From NCBI RefSeq assembly GCF_020509005.1, contig NC_063012.1, positions 6,076,001-6,140,000 on the forward strand: a stretch of 64,000 bases of DNA. Direction: 5' to 3'. Numbering within the stretch: position 1 is the first letter of the stretch; every line of letters begins with the position of its first letter. The notes under the pieces were generated by a model. It was not told the DNA's origin, searched no databases, and worked only from the letters and a program-made list of their open reading frames with translations. The translations under genes and the position numbers were made by a program. This stretch comes from Fulvia fulva. Its lineage: Eukaryota; Ascomycota; Dothideomycetes; Mycosphaerellales; Mycosphaerellaceae. This document shows positions 1-8,529 of this stretch, in pieces.

Positions 1-837
1 GAAGGGTTTCGAGGAGACTTTACCAAGGATGTCGACCTCGATCCCGACTTCGAAGCGTTTGCTCGAAGGACAGATAGCATTGTCGTTGCCCCTCGAAAGT
101 CTGCACGAATCGAGACTAAGCCTGCTCGTAAAGCTGTGTTGGTCTGCGATTTCTCCAGGAGACAACAAGTGGCCAAGAGCCACGAAGTGTTATGTGGCAG
201 TTCGCCAGAGTCAATCATGCGTGGCTTGAGTTGGGGACAAACGCAGACAGAGTATTACGCCTCGTCAGGTCCAGAACGCATACCGATCCACCACGAGTGG
301 AGCAGACGAAACTTGGAGAGCGCTACTGTCGACCAGCGCGAGAAAGTTTCAATGGCCCTGCCCGACATGGAGTCAACATGGGAGACATCACAGTCTGCAG
401 CTGTAGACCGATTGAAGCAACTTAGCGCACAGCTGACAGAGGCAGCTACAGCGCCTCCAGTGACCAGGACGATGCAGCGAGATTGGGTTCCTGCAGATCT
501 TCATTGGGAGGAAATCCAGAACGAACAAATGCGACAACAGCTGAGAGTGCCAGAGAGGCGATTACAATATGAGCGAACAGGCGCTAATCAAGAAGACCAT
601 CCCATGCGGAACTTCTACTGTCGGCGTCTCTCCTGTCACCGAAGACTGGTTATGCAAGAAGCAAGCTTAGATCTCAATTGCCAGACGAGATGCTGTGTGC
701 ACACTGGATGCGGGTATGTGTCGCAGACCACTGCGGGTTGGGAACGACATTGTGCAACGGAACACAATCACTCGCAGGAGATTGATGGTGAGCAAAGTTG
801 CTGTCCACACTGCCAGTCAGTTGAAGACACTCATTGA
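1..837 (+). CDS. Unknown protein, 5'-truncated by window edge
   Basis: Frame 1 is open from the first base of the window to a TGA at 835-837, so this is the 3' part of a gene that begins outside. The visible 278 residues are polar and Glu/Gln/Arg-rich in the middle. Near the C-terminus is a Cys/His-rich stretch (CVHTGCGY followed by WERHCATEH and CCPHC) that resembles a degenerate C2H2 finger. No family is recognised. The region could also be only the last exon, or a retained intron of a longer gene, because the downstream 460 bp show no clear coding continuation. It lies tail to tail with NPR3. Confidence 0.4.
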   Translation, partial: EGFRGDFTKDVDLDPDFEAFARRTDSIVVAPRKSARIETKPARKAVLVCDFSRRQQVAKSHEVLCGSSPESIMRGLSWGQTQTEYYASSGPERIPIHHEWSRRNLESATVDQREKVSMALPDMESTWETSQSAAVDRLKQLSAQLTEAATAPPVTRTMQRDWVPADLHWEEIQNEQMRQQLRVPERRLQYERTGANQEDHPMRNFYCRRLSCHRRLVMQEASLDLNCQTRCCVHTGCGYVSQTTAGWERHCATEHNHSQEIDGEQSCCPHCQSVEDTH

Positions 838-1301
838 CGCAGAGCCTAATCCGATCAATCTGAGTCCGCTGCCGGGCAATGTTGGCTGGAGGGACTCGAG
901 ACCTCCGCCGAAGCTGTATCATTGAAAAGCTCTGCCATTTACGAGTCAAGGAATCAAGACACTGATCGAGGGACTGTTCCTGGCCTATGGTCTCCTGAGA
1001 ACAGGTGGAATGTCTGCACGACAGCGCGAGTGACCTCGGCATGCTTGCTTTGGGACACAATGCTCGAGACTGCACCGTTTTGTGAGCTCTTGGCAGATGA
1101 TTGCAGACCGCTGAGCTGCTTCACGACCCGGTTGACTCCTTGCATACGCCACGTGGCTACCTCTAATCAGATATCTTAAGTGCTGCAGCTCGCATCAACC
1201 AGGAGGATGTCGAAGACGCCAAATGCTGTGTCGTCAAGTCGAACGTTCAGAAGCTTGTTCTCAACGTGAAGCTGCCTCATCCGAGCCATCGGGTCAGTCT
1301 T
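838..1301. other. Intergenic, convergent 3' ends
   Basis: No supported gene is seen between the unknown ORF and the stop codon of NPR3. The short ORFs on both strands here overlap each other, lack recognisable motifs and look like chance frames. The region probably holds the two 3' UTRs. Confidence 0.4.
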
Positions 1302-3251
1302 TCAAGCGCATATATACCTCACACTCATCAACCATCCTCGCGTCTCGAAATCTGCCAGCCATTCTTCCACTTTGACTCGCTTGACCCCTATCCTAGCTGC
1401 AATGTCTTCGAACGCGTGCTCGCCATCAAGAAGATGCAGGAATGACGAGAAGTGTTCTGCCAGCTCATGGTCCAGTCTATCTTGTAGCGCCTCCAGCAAA
1501 CGAGCTTGCTCTTCGGTTGGATAAGCTGGATCCGTGATGAGTACAGAAGTTGTAGCAGTGCCTTGACCAGGTCTCTTCATGTTCTTATTTGTGGAAAGTG
1601 CGATTGCTGTCCTGTCTGAGCTGACACTCTCCAAATCGTCCTCCATCGGTCGAAGATGTGGCGATAGCAGACTACGTACTGAAACAGGTCTTCTGTTTGG
1701 GTCAATGCCCGACAGTCGTGTCTGCTTAGCCAAATCTTTGGGTATGCGTAGCCAGCCGCATGTCTTGAGCTGGACAACTAGCCTGTGGCGAGCGAGGAAT
1801 GACAGAATGTCCATGTATGCCACGCGGTGATCTCGTGATGGAATCAACAGGCCATACTTAATAGGCTTGCCACTCAAAATCTTTAGCATATTTGGCAGGC
1901 TCGGCAACGTAGGGTAAGCTTTTGCATATTCTTCGCCCAGCCTTGAAAGCTGATTGAGAGGTGCACTGGGACTGACGACGTAAGTATTGCGCTGATGCAA
2001 AGGTGTGATAAGTCGAGCCTTGCGCCATTTCAGGAGATGTTGGGCAAGAAACAGAACATCCTTGATGGGAACGCCGAGTCTATTGGCATTCTTCTGCAGG
2101 CTCTTGGTCGCCATGTGCTCTCTGACGAAATGGGCTAGCGGTGCTGCATCGGGATGCGAAAGTTCTTGGAGAAGAGTCTCTTTCCTTTCGAGAAGAAGCA
2201 GAGCACAAAGCGAATCAAGGTCATCGTTGCTGCCATCAGTTCTCGCATCGTTGCTTCCATCGACATGCAGGGACATTTCCATGCCATTTAGCCTGACGGC
2301 AGCTATAGCGCCTGTTGAGACATGCTCGAAGATTTCTTTAAGCGCCCACGCGAGCTCACTTGTCTCGATCAATTGCTTCCGTAGCTCGGGTAAAGGCCAA
2401 TGGTTCTGCTTCGCCTTCGCTCGGAGTGCCAACAGCCGACGGCTTTCGTTAGACACGTAGTTTGCCTGCTTTTGACAGTAGTGAAGGGCTCTGCTAAGAA
2501 CTTTCGCCAGATCGTTGTACACTGCATTCGCGCGTTGCTGACGTTCATGGTCATGCGAAGATAACACAAAAACAACGTGGAACAAGGATAACTGCTCCGC
2601 CGCTTGACCCCCACTGGATACTGTAGCATGGCTGTCTGCTGAGGTCCCGAGCTTGTCAATGGTTTGCGAGTCAAAGCTGTCGGGCATGTGCGTAAAGTCT
2701 CGTTCTGCATCTCGCATCGGGCCCAGGTGGGGCGGTGTATTCGCCAGGCTTTCCGGATTCAAGTACATATGGTAGTCTGCGTATTCTCGGTTCGTGGTCT
2801 CTTTGGCTTTGCGGGCATCTTTAGCTGATTTATCCTTGGCTGTCCAGGCGCCATCTTCCAGCGAGTATACAGGGTGGCCGACAAAGGTAAGACGATTAAT
2901 CCTGATCTCGAATTTCTTCCTATCACACCACCTTCCCGGGGACAGTAGCTTCTCTAAGCTGTCGATAGAGTGACCAAATACACTTTCGGAGCCGAGGCGT
3001 CCGTTGGCATGACCGTCTTCGTTGCCATCAACTTTTGCAGAGGTCCGGGCAGCTTTTCTGTCGGAAGCATCATTGTCATCGTCAGTCTCTGAGCTCGAGT
3101 CATCTGTGTCGGAGCGCTGTGCTTGTCGGGCTGGGAAGGTCGGCTGTGCCTCCTCTGGATGATGGAAGACAAGCCTAGGTCCAGAACGGGACCGTATCAG
3201 TAGGAGGACTGCGACGAGGCCGATGGCATTCGTCGCGTCGCTATGTGCCAT
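1302..3251 (-). CDS. NPR3: Nitrogen permease regulator 3 (Npr3, SEACIT/GATOR1 subunit)
   Basis: Npr3 works with Npr2 and Iml1 as the GTPase-activating complex that restrains TORC1 at the vacuole when nitrogen or amino acids are short. The protein starts at the ATG at 3251 with a hydrophobic strand (VAVLLLIRSRSGPRLVFHHP), the typical opening of the Npr3 longin-like domain. Further family blocks are FVGHPVYSLEDG near residue 115 and LFHVVFVLSSHDHER near residue 215. An acidic, Ser/Asp-rich low-complexity insert (SSSETDDDND) separates the first strand from these. The C-terminal third carries winged-helix-like segments ending in GWLMSVRYICA. The protein is about 649 residues with no intron. An ATG seven codons upstream (3272) is possible, but MAHSD fits the family start better. 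Identification is by family resemblance only. Confidence 0.85.
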   Translation of the reverse strand: MAHSDATNAIGLVAVLLLIRSRSGPRLVFHHPEEAQPTFPARQAQRSDTDDSSSETDDDNDASDRKAARTSAKVDGNEDGHANGRLGSESVFGHSIDSLEKLLSPGRWCDRKKFEIRINRLTFVGHPVYSLEDGAWTAKDKSAKDARKAKETTNREYADYHMYLNPESLANTPPHLGPMRDAERDFTHMPDSFDSQTIDKLGTSADSHATVSSGGQAAEQLSLFHVVFVLSSHDHERQQRANAVYNDLAKVLSRALHYCQKQANYVSNESRRLLALRAKAKQNHWPLPELRKQLIETSELAWALKEIFEHVSTGAIAAVRLNGMEMSLHVDGSNDARTDGSNDDLDSLCALLLLERKETLLQELSHPDAAPLAHFVREHMATKSLQKNANRLGVPIKDVLFLAQHLLKWRKARLITPLHQRNTYVVSPSAPLNQLSRLGEEYAKAYPTLPSLPNMLKILSGKPIKYGLLIPSRDHRVAYMDILSFLARHRLVVQLKTCGWLRIPKDLAKQTRLSGIDPNRRPVSVRSLLSPHLRPMEDDLESVSSDRTAIALSTNKNMKRPGQGTATTSVLITDPAYPTEEQARLLEALQDRLDHELAEHFSSFLHLLDGEHAFEDIAARIGVKRVKVEEWLADFETRGWLMSVRYICA

Positions 3252-3607
3252 TGGACATCGTTGCAGAGTCAACAGTCGGTCTCATTTGTTTGGACCACCG
3301 GACGAGACATGGCGTGGGAAGAAATGTTCATGTTGCATGGAGAATGCTGGCGTCAGAGGTGTCCAGGTGGAGGTCGCTGCTTGACGCCAAGACACATTGA
3401 CAGGGCAGGGAGTCAGGAACACCACCGTAATGGAACGATGACAGAATGCTCTAATGTATTCGCGGCTCTTATTGACACACATTGAATCTGGCACACCGGA
3501 TCGTCGCTTGAACGCCTCGCTCTGATGCAGTAGACTGACGTTTCGCATGCATGTGCGCTGTATCGCTTGCCATGCCCATGAATCATGGATCTGACAGCAT
3601 TGGTCCT
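3252..3607. other. Intergenic between NPR3 promoter and carrier 3' end
   Basis: About 350 bp holding the NPR3 promoter/5' UTR and the 3' UTR of the mitochondrial carrier. No coding frame or RNA gene is apparent. Confidence 0.4.
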
Positions 3608-4704
3608 CTAAACCGCCTGGTCACGCATGTTTCTGAAGAAATCCATGACTCCAGTGAACACCACAAGCAAAATGCCACCTCCCGGACCCAATCTAAGCAC
3701 CTTTGGGAGGAAGCCCTTGTAGAGCGCACCAAAACCCTCTTCCTTCATGATCAAACCCAAAGACGGCCATGCCCAGCCATACTTGGGCACGCCACCCGCA
3801 ACCTTTGGAGAGTTTTGTATCCTGCTCTTGACGACATCCATGGGTGTGTTGAGGATGGTGCCAACTGTTCCGCCGACGGTACCAGATATGATGTCGTTTC
3901 GCATCTGTATTGACTTGTCCTTGGTCGGATTCGCTGGAAGAAGAGCGCGTACTTGGAAGATGCAGCCAAAGTATCCACTGTTCCAGAGGATGTGACGCCA
4001 CATGGTGGACTCAAGGCCCTGGTACAGTGTGAGGACGCCTTCTTGACGAATGATCTTCTGCACGCAGTCGATCATGCCATTGTACTTGGCAGCTTGGGCC
4101 TTGTCTATTCGCACTGTGTCAGCTAGCTTTTATGGACGCCGAGTACGAGCTTGGACGAACCTTGCAGACGGATCTTGACCAGCTCGAAGGGCACTACCAC
4201 GAACGACTCTGTGGCTCCAGCAGAAGCGCCGGTGAGGATCGAGAGAGACTGGTTCATCTTGGCGACACCAAAGAGATTCCTGTAGACCTTGCCCCACTCA
4301 TCGTTGGCGGCGAATTTGGTAGCACGCTTGGGGGCCTCCATGAGGATGGGAGCGCTGATTCCACGGTAGAGTCGTGATGCGCTGATCGTTCATCAGCCGC
4401 ATGATTCTCGCCAGCTACCATGCTTTCCATAGCATCGCCTCTGTTGTAGCCTTACCCTTCGTTGGCAATGATCTTCCTGAAACAGTCCATCATGCTGGTG
4501 TAGTGATCCTGTCCCGGGATGGGAACTTTGCCTTGAATCTGCCTGCGGTAACATTACTATGGCACAAGGTCGCAGTCCTACTCAATGCTCTTACACTCTT
4601 GTCTTTACCACGTCCAGCGGGTACATGACCAAGATCTCCGACACACCAGCTACCGCACCAGCAGCGAACTGGTATATGAAGGGCAGGGGCTTTTCGATCG
4701 ACAT
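3608..4704 (-). CDS. Mitochondrial 2-oxodicarboxylate carrier
   Basis: SLC25-family inner-membrane carrier of the Odc1/Odc2 type, which exchanges 2-oxoadipate and 2-oxoglutarate and so feeds lysine and glutamate metabolism. Four exons close in frame: 4704-4595, 4542-4456, 4381-4161 and 4104-3608, giving 304 residues, a normal carrier length. The start MSIEKPLPFIYQFAAGAVAG leads into the first signature PLDVVKTRVQ; the second repeat has PFELVKIRLQ and the third TPMDVVKSRIQ. The family-specific block YNGMIDCVQKIIRQEG follows the third splice. The introns are 52, 74 and 56 nt with canonical ends. A GAATAG acceptor at 4105 is preferred over the upstream CACAG because it restores LQDKAQAAKYNG. Substrate assignment is from family likeness. 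Confidence 0.88.
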
Positions 4705-5047
4705 GGCGGCGGCGTGGACGGTGGTGGACGGTGGGGAGAGAGGGTGATGTAGGCTGTGGTCGTCGTCGTCGCCGTCGTCATAGGGCGCGCGAAGTTGTCA
4801 ATGCCAATGGCGCTGCCGCTGCCGCTGCTGATAACAATGCGTCGAGTGGTGGGAGCGCGTAAAGTCGTCGGTGTCGGTGTCCGAAGAAGTTCATCCGGAC
4901 ATGTTCCATGAGCTGCACCGGGCACGTGGGAGGCTGAAACTCAGTCTCCACAGCGGCCACCACCCTTGCACAGCACCCCTGCACAGACACGGGAAGTCTC
5001 GAGATCGCTTTTCACCTTTCACATCAAGCAAGCTCCAATTGACAACG
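4705..5047. other. Promoter region of carrier gene
   Basis: This stretch holds the 5' UTR and promoter of the carrier gene and short GGCGGC/CGTCGT-rich runs near 4705-4790. The ORFs that cross it are repeat-like codon runs without motifs, so I see no further gene. Confidence 0.4.
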
Positions 5048-5401
5048 TGATTAGGCGTAGCGACCGAGCGCTAGCCACACCGGAGTACGAGCTTGCGAGT
5101 ACGCGTAGGTGAGGCGTCAGCGAGGGAGTGAAGCTCTATACCAGCCCTCAACTAGCCTTGGCGCCCGCTCTGATTGGTCAACTTTCAAGTTTTAAGGTCA
5201 CGTGATCTACCGCACTGTGCCTGTTGGCGAACTCGCAAACATATACTCGTCGCTAACGCCTATGTCGTTGTATAATAAGCACTGTACGTCGGGTAGCGGT
5301 AGCGTGGATCGCACGCTACTTTGCAGTCTAGCAGGGTTGGTAGAGAGCTCCACTCCGCTACGCTTACCTTTGGAGGTTCACAACCGCCAACAGCACATTT
5401 T
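5048..5401 (+). repeat. Dispersed ~350-bp repeat, copy 1 (MITE-like)
   Basis: This segment matches 34440-34791 at all but about ten positions plus a 2-nt indel, and matches a diverged inverted copy at 39662-40055. All three begin TGATTA(A/G)GCGTAGCGACC and end ACCGCCAACAGCACATTTT. A short inverted pair lies just inside the left end and again near 5356-5366 (TAAGCGTAGCG against CGCTACGCTTA), and a GTAGCG..CGCTAC stem lies in the middle. No reading frame resembles a transposase, so a non-autonomous element or solo remnant is the likeliest reading. ORFs drawn across it are repeat sequence, not genes. Confidence 0.8.
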
Positions 5402-6030
5402 ATGTGAGGTCACAAGTACTTTACCTGCCGGAGTGGGAGCTTTTCGACCTCGAGCTGCTGCATGCTGCAAGGCAGGTAGCTCCCACACATCTGCCAGTTG
5501 CTTAGCGGGAAACAGGCGGTGCCTGCATATCCGCTGTACACTCACACTCATTGCTCGGTCTTGGACCACGTTTCCACTCTTCAGTAGTGGCTCGACATCT
5601 CCACGACAGCTGATTCGTTTCCTTGTGGTAGGCCTCATTGATCCCAGGAGATGGCAGTGGGGTTATGATCAGCAAACCATCGAGATCAGCTTTGAAGGTT
5701 CCTCGGTGCAGGAACCATTCTTCCGCCAGTCCGATTTCTTGCTCAGGGTAGGTTTCAAAGCATCGTGCCTCTCCATGCCCATAGATGGCGTTCGACAAGG
5801 TCGGCACTGTTCGAGAGAGAGCACCAATCTGGTCCCAAGGTCTGAATCCACTGTCCATACAGTCAGAGCACAGGCGTGACGGCGAATTGCGGAGACCAAG
5901 GCTGCACGTCTTGAGCACCGCGAGTGTAGTTGAATTAAAGCTGAAGCAGGTCAGATAGGAGGCGAGCGCGAGATAATGCCTGGCTGATAATGTAATGCTG
6001 GCCGAAGCAATGTATGCAGCAGCGGTGCTG
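5402..6030 (-). other. Possible gene remnant or non-coding gap
   Basis: A minus-strand frame of 179 codons (6041-5502) includes a stretch, GHGEARCFETYPEQEIG onward to about 5650, with protein-like composition. It has no recognised family, no clear start and no partner exons. It sits between the repeat and the permease 3' end and could be the relic of a gene disrupted near the repeat, or chance. I do not call it a gene. Confidence 0.2.
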
Positions 6031-8216
6031 CTACGCCACACCCTTCGGCAGATCTATCTTCTTACTGTAGTTCTCGTAAGACTGTGTCTCTTCGTCTGCA
6101 TCGACGCCGTACACAAAGCTGCCATCTCTATTCTCGTCCTCGTCATCGACCTCCATCCAGACATCGCTGCAAGCTGGAATCGACCATGTTCGGCACAGCA
6201 GATAATAGACCCCATCGGCAACCAAGAATCCGCAAAAGAAGTTGAGATTGTAGATATAAGTTGCACCAACGGGCACGGGCGTGCCAACTGCTCCAGCAAA
6301 TCCGACAACATTGATGAGGATACCGGCAATGTACGCCGTGTATGCCCGCCAACTGACACCGAAGTGGAAGTAGTATGGTCCAGTCTTGAGTGTACTGCCA
6401 AACAGAAGGGTGTTAGCTATGCTCGAGACTCACGTGGTAATGTCTGAGCGGATGGTGACAGGCATGTCTGAGACAGACGATGCCTCCTACCCTTCAGTGC
6501 TTACCTGTAAAGGTCTGACGACTGCAAGAACCCTTTCCTGACGCAGTAGTAGTCACAGCACATAACCCCCGCTATGCTGCTGAGGAAGACTGAGTATGCT
6601 GAAAGATAGGTGGTGAAGCTGTTACTATCCTCCAAAAGATTCCACGGACACATCACTAGGCCGACGATGGCGCAGATATACGATCCTCTTCGAATGTTGA
6701 TCCATCGGGGCAGCAAAGCTGTCATATCGGTACCACAACTGATTGAGTTCGCTGCAATGTTGGTCCCTAACTGAGCCAGTGTGAAAGCCGCCCCGATCAC
6801 GAAAACCCCGAAGCGTGTTCCGCCAGTAACACCTGGCTCTTCCAGGAATTTTTTGCAGAAGTGTCAAAGGTGACCAGACAGGCTCGCCAAAGATGACGTT
6901 CGACGAAGATGCCACAATGATGCCGATGAAGCTCGTGATAGCGAAGCCTACGGGGATGGTAAGAAGCTGTGCCCACAGGGCGTCCCGCGGTTTCCTGGCA
7001 AACCGTGCGAAGTCTGGGTCGTTCACAATCAGAGTGGCGAAGTTCGCAATTGCTGACATGATGCCCTTGACAATGGCCCAGCCCAGCTTACTGCCAGTAA
7101 GAGTGGATCCCTGTTTGACAATTGGCCCCAAGCCGTCTGCGCGGACAATCGCCCAGATGAAGAAGGCAATACCGGCTGTCGGGACGAAGTAAGCCTTGAC
7201 CGTAAAGAGATGTCGTATCTGGTGTACTGGAAACCAAAGAAAAGGCAAAGATCCTGCCCAGAAGAGGAAGAAGCTGACAAAGTCCCGAGTGTTCGTTCCT
7301 GACGAAGTCGGCATTGAATTGTTGTTTCCATTCGAGCCATAAGAGTCCCAGCTAGGCCATATTGCTCTGATCATGAGGTATACGCAGGTCCCTCCTATCC
7401 AGCCTTGTACACCGTACCAGACAGCAGCCATGCCAGCACGGTTTAGAACAGGCCAGAGACTTCCCCAGATGCCAAACGAAGAACGGCATACAACAGGAAA
7501 GGAGATGTGGTATTTGGCACCGATTCGGCCAGTCAAGCAGACGAACCCAGCTGCGATCGAGTATCCAATCCAGACGCACAGCCAACTTTGCCACCAGCTG
7601 AGTCCGTCGAGGATGTTTGAGCTGCTGATCATCTACTCTCGTGTTAGTATATACCGATGAAAGTCACCAGGGGGCAGGTAACCAGCACGTCATCATGTCA
7701 CATGCCATGGCTATGTCCTGCGAAGCGTTGGGTATACTCTACAAACATACCCAGGTGTTGATATTGAAGCTGTCTGACACCTACCAAACAACATGTTGTT
7801 AGCTATGGTCGAGAACCACTGGCAATGTCTCAGCAGATGGTGCTAGACTCGTCTGAGACAGATGATGCCTTCTACCCTTCAGTACATACCCAGAATGCCA
7901 CAAAATTGCGTGATCCCCACAGTCGTCGTTCCGGCTCTACTGGTTTCAGATCTTCATTGACCAGCATCAACTGAGCGTTTGTAAGACCAGGTTCGCTTTC
8001 GACTGCAATCTTGTCTAGGAACTTAGCAACTTTCGACTGCCTTACTTTTCCCATCTTGCCCAAAGTATGGCGACGTCCTCTCGCGATCTGATCTTGTGAT
8101 AGCAATGGCGTGCGTTCGGATGATGAAGCAAGGCCGGTAGGAGTACGTTGTTCAGTGTACAGTGGGCCGGATGAATGTGTGTCGCGTGGTTCTTGTTGTA
8201 ATCCTTCGAGCCTCAT
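6031..8216 (-). CDS. NCS1-family permease (allantoin/uracil type), 1-base frameshift
   Basis: Nucleobase:cation symporter-1 family protein of the plasma membrane, of the Dal4/Fur4 type (allantoin, uracil or uridine). Exons are 8216-7890, 7780-7751 (30 nt), 7632-6505 and 6394-6031. The N-terminal block LWGSRNFVAFW joins VSDSFNINTW and then MISSSNILDGLSWWQSW, the NCS1 signature region. Later blocks are FPVVCRSSFGIWGSLWPVLNRAG and FATLIVNDPDFARFAR. The frame breaks at a six-T run (6849-6854): before it the protein reads SPLTLLQK, after it the family sequence resumes one frame over (EEPGVTGGTRFGVF). This is either an assembly homopolymer error or a real lesion. Two introns (6395-6504, 7781-7889) are near-identical introner-like elements. 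A Zn2Cys6 gene lies 313 bp upstream. The substrate is not certain. Confidence 0.78.
6395..6504 (-). mobile_element. Introner-like intron, long form, copy A
   Basis: A 110-nt spliceosomal intron of the NCS1 permease that starts GTAAGCACTGAAGGGTAGG and ends ATAGCTAAC...TTTGGCAG. Removing it joins DLY and STLKTGPYY in frame. Most of its length matches introns 7781-7889 and 53575-53688, including blocks GGCATCGTCTGTCTCAGAC, GACATTACCACGTG and CTCGAGCATAGCTAAC. Ordinary introns show no such similarity between genes. Confidence 0.85.
6849..6854 (-). other. Homopolymer frameshift in NCS1 permease
   Basis: Six T on the plus strand (six A in the gene). Removing one base restores the continuous family sequence from LLQKFLEEPGVTGG onward. 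The site marks a sequencing error or a disabling indel. Confidence 0.75.
7781..7889 (-). mobile_element. Introner-like intron, long form, copy B
   Basis: A 109-nt intron of the same permease, starting GTATGTACTGAAGGGTAGAA and ending CATAGCTAACA...TTTGGTAG. It joins FVAFW to VSDSFNINTW in frame. It is clearly homologous over its full length to the introns at 6395-6504 and 53575-53688, with scattered transitions and small indels. Confidence 0.85.
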
Positions 8217-8529
8217 GGGCGGCAGCAGGTCCTTTTGACAACAAGACCCAAGAGTCCACAACAATCTGGGCGGCCATGGTCAGGAAGCAGAGATTTTCCT
8301 TTTGATGCACGAGTGGTGCATCAATCGGGCTGATCATGCCGGTAGCAGATGCCGCAGTCAGGTATGTTGCAATACTGTTGGTGAGAGATAGCAGAGTTAC
8401 GTCGCATGCTATCTTCGAGTCTCAGGCTTGGCAAATGGTGGAGATAGGTCCGCGGGTGACTCGATCAAATCGAGTAACACAGTTGCCGGCGGCCGCTTAG
8501 CGCCATGGTGGGCCCGTAGACCCATGCGA
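8217..8529. promoter_or_regulatory. Permease promoter / regulator 3' region
   Basis: The 313 bp between the stop of the Zn2Cys6 gene and the permease start must hold the permease promoter and the regulator 3' UTR. No CGG-N-CCG pair stands out clearly enough to call a binding site. Confidence 0.3.

Noticed and set aside
3551..3913. Plus-strand 120-codon ORF
   Set aside because: Antisense of the mitochondrial carrier's last exon, which has strong family conservation on the minus strand.
5202..5879. 225-codon plus-strand ORF
   Set aside because: Its first 66 codons are repeat copy 1 and recur at copy 2 (34592-34795). The rest shows no motif, so it is repeat sequence read by chance.
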